DNA of 64,000 nucleotides from Natronocalculus amylovorans (lineage in GTDB: Archaea; Halobacteriota; Halobacteria; Halobacteriales; Haloferacaceae). The position numbers and the translations under genes were made by a program. The notes beneath the pieces were generated by a model, which saw only the letters and a program-made list of their open reading frames with translations, was not told the DNA's origin and ran no database searches. Every line of letters starts with the position of its first letter. Within the stretch, counting starts at the first letter, position 1. Where the stretch lies: NCBI RefSeq assembly GCF_023638035.1, contig NZ_JAKRVX010000001.1, positions 620,001 through 684,000 of the forward strand. Direction: 5' to 3'. Below are positions 18,912-28,324 of this stretch, in pieces.

Positions 18912-19316
18912 TTAGTGATCGTCTGCAAGGCGATCGAGCAGGCGTTTGAGTTCGCCTTTTCGCTTCCATGCGGCAAATCGGCCTGTTCCGGGGAGTGGAA
19001 TTCCAAGGTCAACGGCCGATCGGACAGTGACAACGCTCCCATCATCCTTTCGTTTCATCGTGAGCCAGGTCTCCATCTCCTCAAATGGGCCCATCTCGCC
19101 AACCTGTGTGTAGTAGAAGCCATTCTCCTGTGGCTCAAATCGGAGCTGAAAACTCAGGCCACGCTTTTCAGCGGTGACAATCGTGCCGTCACCGTCTGGT
19201 TCGACGCTTGTGGCATCAAAGCTGCCCTCATACTGGACAATCCGTGCGGGTGTGAGTTCACGCTGCAGCTCTTCGGTGGTTGCCCGAACAAACCGCGAGA
19301 CGCTGACTTCGCGCAT
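18912..19316 (-). CDS. SRPBCC-like ligand-binding protein
   Basis: A 134-residue protein that reads like a START/SRPBCC fold: an N-terminal strand MREVSVSRFV, a short helix, a series of beta strands, and a long C-terminal helix GELKRLLDRLAD. Such domains bind small hydrophobic molecules. No catalytic residues are evident. It follows a small membrane-protein gene on the same strand after a 19 bp gap. Confidence 0.6.
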   Translation of the reverse strand: MREVSVSRFVRATTEELQRELTPARIVQYEGSFDATSVEPDGDGTIVTAEKRGLSFQLRFEPQENGFYYTQVGEMGPFEEMETWLTMKRKDDGSVVTVRSAVDLGIPLPGTGRFAAWKRKGELKRLLDRLADDH

Positions 19317-19335
19317 GGGAATGTCTACTCGTCAA

Positions 19336-19650
19336 TCATAAAAGGGGTATCGTAAGCAGCAGCGCAACCGCGATCAAGATTGCCATCAAGTAAATCAAGC
19401 GCCGAAGCCTGGTTTCGCCGGTAAGTTCGGCCTCGTGAACCGGATCAAAGAGCCAGATCATCCGATAGTAGCTCAAACCAGCGGCGACGACTGTCAACGC
19501 ACCGGAGATAATGATGCCAGTCCGGATTGAGAGGCCAAAGGCGGTTCCGTAGATCGGCCCGAACGAAAGCAACACCATTGCAGCGAGTCCGATAACGACG
19601 AAACACGGCACAGGATCGACGGGCACGCCATCGCGATTGGTGAGTGCCAT
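19336..19650 (-). CDS. Three-TM membrane protein
   Basis: A 104-residue protein with three hydrophobic segments (about residues 14-34, 42-60 and 84-103). The loop WLFDPVHEAELTGETRLRR is charged. It lies directly upstream of the SRPBCC-like gene and probably shares its transcript. Function unknown. Confidence 0.6.
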   Translation of the reverse strand: MALTNRDGVPVDPVPCFVVIGLAAMVLLSFGPIYGTAFGLSIRTGIIISGALTVVAAGLSYYRMIWLFDPVHEAELTGETRLRRLIYLMAILIAVALLLTIPLL

Positions 19651-19709
19651 ACCACATCATTGTGACTCAATGGCAAAGAAGCTAAGTTCGATCGAATAAG
19701 AGGAGTGCT

Positions 19710-19922
19710 ATGAGCGATAAAGGCGGGTTTGGCGACGCGATCAACGAATCGAAGGGTGATTTTCGCGTATTCATCGCGCTCAATGTGCTGTTATCAATTA
19801 TGTTTGGTAACACACTGGTATGGGGGCTGGACTATGTTGGATTTATTGAGTACTCGCTTTTGAATGTCGTCACCGCAGCGATCGTTCTCTTTTCAATCGC
19901 ATATCTGATGATTCAGCCCTAA
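19710..19922 (+). CDS. Two-TM small membrane protein
   Basis: A 70-residue protein with a charged N terminus (MSDKGGFGDAINESKGD) and two hydrophobic segments filling the rest. It is divergent from the three-TM gene and 58 bp upstream of upp on the same strand. Haloarchaeal genomes have similar short proteins of unknown role. Confidence 0.6.
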   Translation: MSDKGGFGDAINESKGDFRVFIALNVLLSIMFGNTLVWGLDYVGFIEYSLLNVVTAAIVLFSIAYLMIQP

Positions 19923-19948
19923 TCACAGGATCGCACGCGTATGAAGGC

Positions 19949-19956
19949 CTTTATTT
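19949..19956 (+). promoter_or_regulatory. TATA-like box of upp
   Basis: CTTTATTT lies 25-32 nt before the ATG at 19981. This suggests upp has its own promoter and a near-leaderless transcript, independent of the small membrane gene upstream. Confidence 0.4.
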
Positions 19957-19980
19957 GGTCGGCCGCCCGCGTATTGAGTA

Positions 19981-20658
19981 ATGCCGATCGAAGACCGCGA
20001 TAACGCGTATCTCATCACGCACGCACTCGCAAAAGATACGCTATCGAGACTCAGAGACGTCGAAACCGAACAGGTTGCATTCCGGAAAGGCCTCGTCAAG
20101 CTCGGTCGAATCGCCGGCTACGAGATCATTGATGGCGCAATGGACACCGAGTACGTCCCAGTCACAACACCGCTTGAGGAAACAACCGGTGAGCGTGTCA
20201 AAGGACTTGATGACGTTGTGATTGTCAACGTACTCCGTGCCGCAACGCCGTTCGTTGAAGGGCTCTTAAAGGCGTTTCCACGTGCAAAGCAGGGCGTCAT
20301 TTCAGCAGGCCGTGATGAAGCCGCAGGCATGAACGAAGATGGCGAGTTCCCAATTACGATCGACTACGTGAAACTGCCTGAGATCACCGAAAAGGATACC
20401 GTGATCGTAGCTGACCCGATGCTTGCAACAGGTTCAACGATGTGTACCGTACTTGAACACGTCCTAAGCGAAGCAGACGGATACGAGAACCTCTTTGTGC
20501 TCTCTGCAGTGTCGGCCCCGGATGGTTTGCTCCGCGTCTCAGAGGCGTTCCCAGAGGCCGATCTGCTCACCGTCTCCATTGATGAGTATCTCAACGATGA
20601 CGGATTCATTGTCCCTGGTCTCGGTGATGCAGGCGACAGAGCATTCCGGACAAAATAA
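19981..20658 (+). CDS. upp: Uracil phosphoribosyltransferase
   Basis: A 225-residue salvage enzyme making UMP from uracil and PRPP. The PRPP loop is [14 protein letters not shown] in the second half; the uracil-binding region [15 protein letters not shown] is near the C terminus. Normal length for archaeal Upp. It complements the de novo pyrE gene at 1.5 kb but is not linked to it. Confidence 0.95.
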   Translation: MPIEDRDNAYLITHALAKDTLSRLRDVETEQVAFRKGLVKLGRIAGYEIIDGAMDTEYVPVTTPLEETTGERVKGLDDVVIVNVLRAATPFVEGLLKAFPRAKQGVISAGRDEAAGMNEDGEFPITIDYVKLPEITEKDTVIVADPMLATGSTMCTVLEHVLSEADGYENLFVLSAVSAPDGLLRVSEAFPEADLLTVSIDEYLNDDGFIVPGLGDAGDRAFRTK

Positions 20659-20772
20659 CGAACTGAACCCCCTTTCTTCAACTCGAAAACCGCATGCAGT
20701 AGTATCGTCTGACGGGAACAGAAGTTCCACGTAAATCAACCCTTGGAGTGGTATATATGACTCTGGTGGTCG

Positions 20773-22833
20773 CTATTGGTCTGTGTCTTCGTTCTCGTTC
20801 GTTTCACCACTGGTTAATCCGTCATCACCGCGATCGAGTGCGCGTGGGGCATCATGATGTTCGGAGTAGCCATCAAACCAGCGGGCGATACGCTCGATCC
20901 GATCGACAACATGGCCTGGCTCACCCGATCGTGAGAGTTCGTGGCCTTCGCGCGGATAGCGGACTAATCGCGTCTCGACCCCGTTCTTTTTCAAAAACAG
21001 ATAGAACATCTCGCCGTTGTTGACCGGGACACGGAAGTCGTTGTCCGCGTGGATAACGAGCGTTGGTGTATCTACGGAATCGGCATACGCAACCGGAGAC
21101 TCGTCCCAAAGGAACTCGGGTTCCTCCCATGGTGTGGTGCCAAAGTCAAACTCAATCAATTTGAATGCATCTGTTGAGCCGTAGAACGAGGAGAGATCAT
21201 ACACCCCACGCTGTGCGGCAGCACCGCTGAAAAAGTCTGTGTGGCCGACGATCCAGCCAGTCATAAACCCACCAAACGAGCCGCCAGTGACGAATGCATT
21301 GTCGGTATCGACGTAGTCACGGTCGGCGACAACGTCCACACCAGCCATCACGTCGCTCATTGTGAGTTCGCCCCAATCGCGTTCGATCGCGGCCGCGTAC
21401 GCCTCGCCGTAGCCGGTTGAGCCGCGTGGATTTGACCAGAACACACAGTAGCCACGAGCGGCCAGTGTCTGGAACTCATGCCACATTGTTCCGGATGTTG
21501 ACCACATTGCGTGTGGACCACCGTGTATCTCGACAACGAGGGGATACGATTCGTCGGGATCAAACTCCGGCGGGGTCAGGAACCAGCCGTGAAGTTCAAC
21601 CTCGCCATCCTCGCTCTCATATCGAAGCTCCTCCGGCTCTTGGATGGCCTTGTCGGTAAGATACGCCGCGTTCAGTTCCGTGAGTCTCGTTTCTTCGCCT
21701 CCGCCGATCGGTGCGCAGAACAGATCGCCCGGATGGTCCCACTCGCTTTTCGCAAAGACGATCGACCCATTGCTAATATCGAACTCGGTAAGCGTCCCAT
21801 TTCGAATCTGCGTCGTTGGGTCAACAGCCCCGTCACCAGGAGCCGATCGAAGTGCGTTATGGCCTTCATCTGGAGTCACAAAGTAGACTTTCTCTTCGGC
21901 TGAGCCCCACATGAAGCCGCCAGGGGTAACCGTTCGATCGATCCCATCGGTAAGCACAGAGACCGTATCCGCAGTTCGATCGAACACCTCAAGCTCTGTC
22001 TGTTTAAGCGTCGCTGCATCTTCGGGCGTTCGCGGGTACGCAATCCGATCGTCTGCCGTTACTGCGATCTCTGCGACCCACCCGGTCGTTTGGTGGACCT
22101 CTGTCTCCGTCTCTGCGGGGAGGTCGTAGGCAAAGATGGTGACAATAACGTTGTCATCAGGGTCATCCTCTCGCTTTGAGACGTAGTAGAGCGTCTCATC
22201 TGTGCTCCATGCTGGCGAGCCATGGTCGTACGCACCATCGGTGAGTCGTGAGATGCCATGCTTATCACCGTCGAGCGCAGTCTCAAGGTCGACGACGTAG
22301 AGATGGCTCCGTGTTCCATCAATGTAGCTGGCCGCCTGTCGGTAGATGAGCCGATCGATCACCCTTGGATCAGGCGTTTCGCGTTCGTACTCCTCCTCAT
22401 CGGAGATATCCAGATCGAGCCCAGCTTCGCGTTCGGATTCAGTTGTCGATTGAATGAATGCGATCCGATCGCCAGCAGGTGACCACTGAATCTGTTGGAC
22501 GCCGCCTGGAACGTTTGTTATTTGTCTGGCCTCCCCGCCATGTCGTGGGAGGACCCACAGCTGTGGGCGATCGTCATCGCCGCCACGTGTGGAGACAAAC
22601 GCAAGCCGATCGCCGCTTGGACTCCACGTTGGCTGGCTGTCAACGCCATCGCTGGCAGTGAACTGTGTTGGTCCATCGCTCCCATCAACGGGTACAGTGT
22701 AGATCGTCCCGTTGTATGATTCGTCGTCATCCGGCTGTTGGCGAACGAATGCAGCAAGATCACCGTCCGGGGAGACCGCAGGAGATGTAGGCTTCGCAAT
22801 ATCGTGATACTCTGTGGCCGAAATTGGCTCCAT
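20773..22833 (-). CDS. S9-family prolyl-oligopeptidase-like serine peptidase
   Basis: A 686-residue peptidase, probably cytoplasmic as no signal peptide is seen. The N-terminal half holds WD40/TolB-like beta-propeller repeats (SPDGDLAAFVRQ, WSPSGDRLAFVS, WSPAGDRIAFIQ). The C-terminal alpha/beta hydrolase carries the triad: Ser in GGSFGGFM near 517, Asp in HADNDFRVP near 598, His in REGHELSR near 630. Acylaminoacyl-peptidase or dipeptidyl-peptidase activity is likely. ATG 22833 (MEPISATEYH) is preferred over the extended frame. Confidence 0.88.
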   Translation of the reverse strand: MEPISATEYHDIAKPTSPAVSPDGDLAAFVRQQPDDDESYNGTIYTVPVDGSDGPTQFTASDGVDSQPTWSPSGDRLAFVSTRGGDDDRPQLWVLPRHGGEARQITNVPGGVQQIQWSPAGDRIAFIQSTTESEREAGLDLDISDEEEYERETPDPRVIDRLIYRQAASYIDGTRSHLYVVDLETALDGDKHGISRLTDGAYDHGSPAWSTDETLYYVSKREDDPDDNVIVTIFAYDLPAETETEVHQTTGWVAEIAVTADDRIAYPRTPEDAATLKQTELEVFDRTADTVSVLTDGIDRTVTPGGFMWGSAEEKVYFVTPDEGHNALRSAPGDGAVDPTTQIRNGTLTEFDISNGSIVFAKSEWDHPGDLFCAPIGGGEETRLTELNAAYLTDKAIQEPEELRYESEDGEVELHGWFLTPPEFDPDESYPLVVEIHGGPHAMWSTSGTMWHEFQTLAARGYCVFWSNPRGSTGYGEAYAAAIERDWGELTMSDVMAGVDVVADRDYVDTDNAFVTGGSFGGFMTGWIVGHTDFFSGAAAQRGVYDLSSFYGSTDAFKLIEFDFGTTPWEEPEFLWDESPVAYADSVDTPTLVIHADNDFRVPVNNGEMFYLFLKKNGVETRLVRYPREGHELSRSGEPGHVVDRIERIARWFDGYSEHHDAPRALDRGDDGLTSGETNENEDTDQ

Positions 22834-22882
22834 GGTTCGTTGTTGACCGGTGCCGTGAAAAAGCGTCGGAAGCCGGAAATGG

Positions 22883-23521
22883 TCAGGCGAGTTTGACTCG
22901 ACCGCTTGTGGCGTCACGGAGCCGTTCGCGTAGTGTGGCGGCTTCGTCGATCGGCACCCGTACCTCGAAGCTGACGGTCGACTCATACTGTGCATCGAAC
23001 GTCACCCCAGTTGATTCAAGAATCCCACGGACCGTCCCGGAATCGTCATACTCGACTTGCGCGGTAAACCGTTCATGCGGGATTTTTTCGACTGTTCCGG
23101 CTGCGGCGATCGCTTCTTTCACACCTCGCGAGTACGCGCGTGCGAGGCCTCCCACTCCGAGCTTCGTCCCACCATAGTACCGAGTGATGACGGCAGCAAC
23201 GTTTCTGATGTCCTGTTGAGTGAGGACGTTGAGGGCTGGCTTGCCGGAGGAGCCTGATGGTTCACCATCATCACTACACCACTCACGAATCATTACCGAG
23301 CCGTCCCCAGGCCGTGCGCTTGAGGCGTTTCCAGCCGGAACACGATAGGCTGGAACGTTGTGTGTTGCATCAGCATGTTGCTCGTTGATCTCCGCAATGA
23401 ATGCTTCAGCCTCCGACACAGTATCAACAGGTGCAATGTAGCCAATAAACTCAGAGCCCCGAATCTCAAAGCGGGCTGATGCTCGCTTTGAGACGGTGGT
23501 AAACGGTTCTGGGTCTGTCAC
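22883..23521 (-). CDS. IMPACT/YigZ-family protein
   Basis: A 212-residue protein of the UPF0029/IMPACT family, thought to act on translation control or ribosome-associated processes. The hallmark is a run around NVAAVITRYYGGTKLGVGGL, preceded by DDGEPSGSSGKPAL. The predicted start is GTG at 23521 (M-T-D-P-E-P), where homology begins; upstream in-frame residues are unrelated. A C-terminal ferredoxin-like domain is present. Confidence 0.85.
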   Translation of the reverse strand: MTDPEPFTTVSKRASARFEIRGSEFIGYIAPVDTVSEAEAFIAEINEQHADATHNVPAYRVPAGNASSARPGDGSVMIREWCSDDGEPSGSSGKPALNVLTQQDIRNVAAVITRYYGGTKLGVGGLARAYSRGVKEAIAAAGTVEKIPHERFTAQVEYDDSGTVRGILESTGVTFDAQYESTVSFEVRVPIDEAATLRERLRDATSGRVKLA

Positions 23522-23552
23522 ACACGCACGTATGATTGGATACGTGTAATGG

Positions 23553-23981
23553 CTACCGATCGGGGTCGGGTTTCGACGCGACATCCGGCCCATATCGATC
23601 GGGATGATGCAGCCAGTACAACCCTGAAAAAGCGAGAATACCGATGATTTCGGCTCCTTTCGCAACCGTTGCAAGCGGTTCACCCGCAAGCGCGGCAAGG
23701 GTGTTTGTTCCTTCCCAGAGGATGAATCCGACACAAAGCGAGCCAAGCGTCCCGATCAACAGCGCGTATAGCCGTCTGTAGTGGGCTCCGTTGAACACTG
23801 CAACTGAGCCGCTAACTAGGACGGTCGATGCGAGGAGAAAAAGGTATGGCCGAACGTCAGTGACAGCACCGGTCAGAAGGGACCATGAGAGCTGTGGATA
23901 GAGCCACAGCAGGTGTGCTGCCGCGGTAATGAGTGCTGCCTGCACACCAACAACGTTCAACAGCGTTTCGCGTCGGGTCAC
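23553..23981 (-). CDS. Four-TM membrane protein
   Basis: A 142-residue protein with four hydrophobic segments and a short basic N terminus, ending in a hydrophilic Pro/Asp tail. The GAHYRRLYALLIG loop between helices is basic, placing it inside. Such proteins are common and uncharacterised in haloarchaea. The upstream gene on this strand is the HTH-ACT protein. Confidence 0.65.
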   Translation of the reverse strand: MTRRETLLNVVGVQAALITAAAHLLWLYPQLSWSLLTGAVTDVRPYLFLLASTVLVSGSVAVFNGAHYRRLYALLIGTLGSLCVGFILWEGTNTLAALAGEPLATVAKGAEIIGILAFSGLYWLHHPDRYGPDVASKPDPDR

Positions 23982-24037
23982 TGTCCGTTGATTCGTCGGG
24001 TTGACAAACAGTCGTTTCGATTTGTGCCGGTTCAGTT

Positions 24038-24538
24038 TTAAAACTCAACACGACGAACAAACGGAAGCGATCGAATTGAGACCAAAAGATTGCCCGGGAT
24101 TGGATCGTCGGTAATCACGTACAGCTTTGGCTCATCCGTAAACTCCGGATCTTCGCTGATAACTTGGCGGATCGAAATGCCGTGGTTTGCAATGAGGGAG
24201 GTAACTTCCGAAACAATACCGGATTCATCCGCCGCTGCGACTTCCACAGTGAGTACGGCCAGATCAAGCACGGGTGCAAGGTCCATCAGACTCGGAATCG
24301 AGGAGATGTTCTGAAAGATTCGTTTGAGCTCCGGGTCCGACAGGATCGCATCGGTTGTTGAGTCGACAACGCGGCGATCAACGTCAATCTCTCTGGCAAT
24401 CCCGGTAAACGGAATTTCGATCCCCCCGGAGACAACACGGCCCTCCTCATTGACAGAAAAGCCACGCTCCAACAGCAGCCGAATCACCGCTTGCTGGCTT
24501 GGGCTGCCTTCGAACTTCTCCATGATCTCATCAAACAT
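24038..24538 (-). CDS. HTH-ACT amino-acid-responsive regulator
   Basis: A 166-residue protein. Residues 1-85 contain a helix-turn-helix-like region (SPSQQAVIRLLLERGFSV, IAREIDVDRRVVDSTTDAIL). Residues about 92-166 form an ACT domain (VEVAAADESGIVSEVTSLIANHGI) that in relatives binds an amino acid. This matches the archaeal family described as regulators of amino acid metabolism with an ACT domain. It sits near hisA-hisB and serine/threonine genes but not in their operons. Confidence 0.8.
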   Translation of the reverse strand: MFDEIMEKFEGSPSQQAVIRLLLERGFSVNEEGRVVSGGIEIPFTGIAREIDVDRRVVDSTTDAILSDPELKRIFQNISSIPSLMDLAPVLDLAVLTVEVAAADESGIVSEVTSLIANHGISIRQVISEDPEFTDEPKLYVITDDPIPGNLLVSIRSLPFVRRVEF

Positions 24539-24650
24539 CTGTTGGCGTTGTTCGTGCTGGCGGTGGCTTAATTCTGCGGATCTCTCAGCTACTGCGGTCG
24601 ATCGTTCCGGAACCGTTGTTATCTTTTGCCACCACCGTGAGTAGACAGTA

Positions 24651-25130
24651 ATGGACCCCTCCGACGTGACATTTCGAGAGGCGACTGTTTCGGATGCCGA
24701 TCGACTTGCTGAGATCTACCACAGTGCCTATACGGAGATTGTTGAACTCGGCTACGAAACCGGTGCATACGACGTGACCGCAGCGGAGATGTGCGAGTGG
24801 CTTGAGACGGCTGAAGTCATGCTTGTGGCAGAGTGCGAGGGGGCGATCGTCGGTGCGTGTAAGATCCAAACAAAATCATACTGGGACGTCCTTGAGCTCT
24901 GTCGGCTCGCAGTGCATGACTCCTACAAAGGAAATGGAATTGGAGGTGCGTTGCTTGCGGAGGGCGAACAGTGGATCAAAGATGCGGGCTGGGATCGGTT
25001 CCGGATCCGGAGCTATACGGGACATCCGTATCTGCTTGAAATGTATGAAAAGCGCGGCTATGAGGTTGTTGACGTGTATGAACTCGAAGACCACGACTAC
25101 GACGTCCCAACGCTTGAAAAGACGTTGTAG
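24651..25130 (+). CDS. GNAT-family N-acetyltransferase
   Basis: A 159-residue acetyltransferase. The acetyl-CoA pyrophosphate loop is YKGNGIGGALL in motif A, after the beta-strand ELCRLAVHD. Motif B YLLEMYEKRGYEVV follows near the C terminus. The substrate is unknown. It is divergent from the HTH-ACT gene and convergent with hisB (5 bp apart). Confidence 0.85.
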   Translation: MDPSDVTFREATVSDADRLAEIYHSAYTEIVELGYETGAYDVTAAEMCEWLETAEVMLVAECEGAIVGACKIQTKSYWDVLELCRLAVHDSYKGNGIGGALLAEGEQWIKDAGWDRFRIRSYTGHPYLLEMYEKRGYEVVDVYELEDHDYDVPTLEKTL

Positions 25131-25135
25131 CCTGT

Positions 25136-25723
25136 TTATAATGCACCTTTCGTACTTGGTGTGTCGCTTCGCCGATCGTCAATCCGTGTTGCATCGTCAA
25201 GCGCACGCGTGAGCGATTTAAACATCGCTTCGATCTCGTGGTGGGCATTCTCACCAACGATATCAACATGGAGCGTGAGTCCAGCATTCATCGCGAGCGA
25301 CTCCGCAAAGTGTCTCGCCATATCGCTCGTGAAATCACCGACATATGACTGAGAGAACTCGCCGTTGAAAACAAAGTACGGGCGGGCGCTGACATCCACA
25401 ACAACGGATGCAACGGCCTCATCAAGCGGGACTCGCCGATCGGCGTAGCGAACAATACCGCGTTTGTCACCGAGCGCCTCATCAAACGCCTCACCAAGCA
25501 CGATCGCCACATCTTCGACAGTGTGGTGATCATCGATGTGGAGGTCGCCATCACACTGGACTGTGAGATCAAACAGCCCGTGTTTGGCAAACGCCGTAAG
25601 CATGTGATCAAAAAAGCCGATTCCGGTGTCGATCTTCGACTCACCGGAACCATCAATCACCAATGTCACATCAATTGTTGTCTCTGCTGTTTCTCGAGAG
25701 ACTGCCGCGTTGCGATCGGTCAT
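25136..25723 (-). CDS. hisB: Imidazoleglycerol-phosphate dehydratase
   Basis: A 195-residue enzyme of histidine synthesis. Its two conserved His clusters bind manganese: [14 protein letters not shown] plus DDHHTVEDV, and later [13 protein letters not shown]. It makes imidazole acetol phosphate. It follows hisA with a 39 bp gap on the same strand. The start could also be the ATG four codons upstream (25735). Confidence 0.93.
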   Translation of the reverse strand: MTDRNAAVSRETAETTIDVTLVIDGSGESKIDTGIGFFDHMLTAFAKHGLFDLTVQCDGDLHIDDHHTVEDVAIVLGEAFDEALGDKRGIVRYADRRVPLDEAVASVVVDVSARPYFVFNGEFSQSYVGDFTSDMARHFAESLAMNAGLTLHVDIVGENAHHEIEAMFKSLTRALDDATRIDDRRSDTPSTKGAL

Positions 25724-25762
25724 GGCTACACTCACACAGCCAAACCGTAAGGTGATTACGCT

Positions 25763-26512
25763 CTATGCGGAACCGGCCTCGCGTTCGACCGCTGAAAGCG
25801 CGTCTTCCAATGTGAATGTACCCTCATACAGTGCGGTTCCAACTACGACTGCTGCGGCACCCGCATCTTTGAGTGCGATGATGTCGTCGATCGTTGCAAC
25901 ACCACCGCTTGCGATTACTGGGATCGAAACCGCGTCACAGACACGAGAGACAAGTTCGGTGTTGACTCCCTCAAGTTGGCCTTCCACATCGACATCGGTG
26001 AACAGAATTGCACCTGCACCGAGTGCTTCGTACCGGCTCGCTGCGGCTGCTGGATCAAGCCCTGTTTTTTCGGTCCAGCCGGAGACGACAACTTCCCCGT
26101 CTTTTGCGTCAAGACTCACCGTGACCGTGTCTGGGTACTCTTCGCTTATTGTTTCGACAATATCCGGATTTTCGATCGCGGCCGTCCCAAGAATAACGCG
26201 ATCGACGCCAAGTTCAAGCAGTTCAAATGCATCTTCGGCAGTACGAATACCACCGCCGATCTGTACCGGAACAGAAACGGAGTCGATAACAGCCTCAAAC
26301 GCCGCTTTGTTTACCCGCTCACCCTCGAACGCTCCATCAAGGTCGACGAGATGGAGCGTTGCTGCACCCTGTTCGACCCAGTCAGTTGCCGCCGAAACGG
26401 GATCTCCATACCGTTTTTCGGTGCCACGTTCGCCCTGGACCAGTTGGACAACCTCTCCGTCTTGCACATCAACTGCAGGAATCACTTCAAATGTTGGGAA
26501 GTGGGGAGTCAT
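25763..26512 (-). CDS. hisA: ProFAR isomerase
   Basis: A 249-residue TIM-barrel enzyme, 1-(5-phosphoribosyl)-5-[(5-phosphoribosylamino)methylideneamino] imidazole-4-carboxamide isomerase. The start FEVIPAVDVQDGEVV carries the catalytic Asp. Phosphate-binding loops are QIGGGIRTAEDA in the first half and ASGGVATIDDI in the second. Upstream of hisB, probably one transcript. Confidence 0.93.
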   Translation of the reverse strand: MTPHFPTFEVIPAVDVQDGEVVQLVQGERGTEKRYGDPVSAATDWVEQGAATLHLVDLDGAFEGERVNKAAFEAVIDSVSVPVQIGGGIRTAEDAFELLELGVDRVILGTAAIENPDIVETISEEYPDTVTVSLDAKDGEVVVSGWTEKTGLDPAAAASRYEALGAGAILFTDVDVEGQLEGVNTELVSRVCDAVSIPVIASGGVATIDDIIALKDAGAAAVVVGTALYEGTFTLEDALSAVEREAGSA

Positions 26513-26566
26513 ATCTGATAGATAGGTAGTCGATTGCTAAAAGCCGCTGATTCGAGCAGCAAACCG

Positions 26567-28306
26567 TTAGATAGACAGGATTGCATCCACCACAATCCGG
26601 GTACCGATCGCGGTTAGACAGCCAAGCCATGTCATGAGCACAAAGTGGATGTATGCGGTTGCTTTGTTTCCACCGTCGATCGATCGGATCATGAGTGCGG
26701 AAAGTGCGGCGTTAAACAGAATCACGAGGAGCAATAGGTACTCAATGACCGGAATGTCATAGACACCAGCATAGATAATCCGGCCAAAATCAAACTGCTC
26801 TGCGGTGAGATCACTGGAGAGTTCTTTAAGAATATTCACGACCTCCAAGCCGATGAAAAATGCGAACGTTGCAGCGGCAGTGATACCGTAGAGCAATCCG
26901 ATCAGTGTGGTTGTGGCTTGTTTTCGTTGGAGTCGGAGCTGATTTACGGTGTTCATATTTCGGCTAATCAGCTCACCTAACTGCTTTGGGCTTCCACCCA
27001 TCTGCCGGCCGACAAGGTACATCTCGCTGAACTTTTGCATCAGATAGGACTTGCTCTCTGTGGAGAACTCCGACCATGCTTGGTCTGGGCTTAGCCGGAT
27101 TTTTAGCCGTCGGTACAGACGGTTGATTCCCGGCGTCAACCCGCCAAAGTCTTTGGTTCGAAGCGTTTCGAGCACGTTTGAGGTTGTGCTCTGTTTTGCG
27201 GTCTCTGCAGCACCCAGCGCACGAATAAAACTCGGGAACTGATCGTCACGTTCGTGAATCAGCCGCTCCTCGCGGCGCATCACAATACCAGTGACAAGAA
27301 GGGGTGTCACTGGCACAGCAATGTATAGTGGGAGTGGGACGCTGTCAAGGAAAAACAACAACCCCGGAAGTCCCGGTCCGATTCCAACAAAGCCGAGGCC
27401 CATGAAAATAATAAGCGCCATCGACCCAAATGCGCCGATAAACAGCGAACCCCACAGACCACGGTTGTCATAAAATCGGTTCTCAGGGAAGTACCACACC
27501 GGATCGTACGGTGACATGGTCCGAATAACAAAAAAGAAGCCAGTTTGAACAAAGACGAACATCGTAATCACGCCGGCGACTGTCAGGGTTGGATTGACCC
27601 CCGTAAGGATCGGAAGGACGATCGCAAACACGAGCGCAAACGTCATCGAGAGAATCATCGACATGTATAGCTCCTTCATCACTTCGAGATTCCGAAGCGC
27701 GCCCTCGTAGATCGTAATGTAATTTTCGATCATTACTTCCTGTTCGTTAAACAGGAACTCACGAAGCTCCTGTCCCGCACCGAGGGTGTATCCAAGCCGC
27801 TCAAAAAAGTCCGCAAGCGCTTTACTCGGAACCTCTTGAGCACGGCGGCGAAGTGCGTCATCCAGACTTTGGTTCCACGTATCCACCAGATGGACAACAC
27901 GGCCGATTTCCTCAGCGAGCACACCATACTCTTCTTCGCGCGCAAGCGTCCGAAACACTTCCATCCGATCGATATTTGTTGTCGAAAGGACAGTCATGTG
28001 TGTCATCACCAGATGGTACTGGTTTTCGATCTGGATCCGTCGCTGGCTTACATAGATTTTTGGATAAATAACTGCGCTTGTGAAAATTAACAAGCCAAGC
28101 AGCGGGATCGGGAGCTGAATCGCAAGCGGAACTGGAAGTACTACGGCAAGCGCAACTGACCCGATGAAGAACAACAGCGAGGGAAACAGGAACAACAGCA
28201 CATACCGTCGCTTTGAGATCTCCAATTTGTCGTATGAAGCGAGGAGGTCGCCAAGAAATGAGAGCGCAGTGTTGATCTGTGACGTGATTTTCTGTGCTGA
28301 AGACAT
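26567..28306 (-). CDS. arlJ: Archaellum membrane platform protein ArlJ (FlaJ)
   Basis: A 579-residue polytopic membrane protein with about nine hydrophobic segments and two large cytoplasmic regions. In the archaellum it is the membrane core on which the ArlI ATPase acts, related to type II/IV pilus platform proteins (GspF/PilC). Conserved features include the cytoplasmic QSLDDALRRRAQEVPS region and the repeated T2SSF-like half near MYLVGRQMGGSPKQLGEL. Last gene of the minus-strand motility cluster, 18 bp after arlI. Confidence 0.93.
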   Translation of the reverse strand: MSSAQKITSQINTALSFLGDLLASYDKLEISKRRYVLLFLFPSLLFFIGSVALAVVLPVPLAIQLPIPLLGLLIFTSAVIYPKIYVSQRRIQIENQYHLVMTHMTVLSTTNIDRMEVFRTLAREEEYGVLAEEIGRVVHLVDTWNQSLDDALRRRAQEVPSKALADFFERLGYTLGAGQELREFLFNEQEVMIENYITIYEGALRNLEVMKELYMSMILSMTFALVFAIVLPILTGVNPTLTVAGVITMFVFVQTGFFFVIRTMSPYDPVWYFPENRFYDNRGLWGSLFIGAFGSMALIIFMGLGFVGIGPGLPGLLFFLDSVPLPLYIAVPVTPLLVTGIVMRREERLIHERDDQFPSFIRALGAAETAKQSTTSNVLETLRTKDFGGLTPGINRLYRRLKIRLSPDQAWSEFSTESKSYLMQKFSEMYLVGRQMGGSPKQLGELISRNMNTVNQLRLQRKQATTTLIGLLYGITAAATFAFFIGLEVVNILKELSSDLTAEQFDFGRIIYAGVYDIPVIEYLLLLVILFNAALSALMIRSIDGGNKATAYIHFVLMTWLGCLTAIGTRIVVDAILSI

Positions 28307-28324
28307 AGATGTTAGAACGGGCGG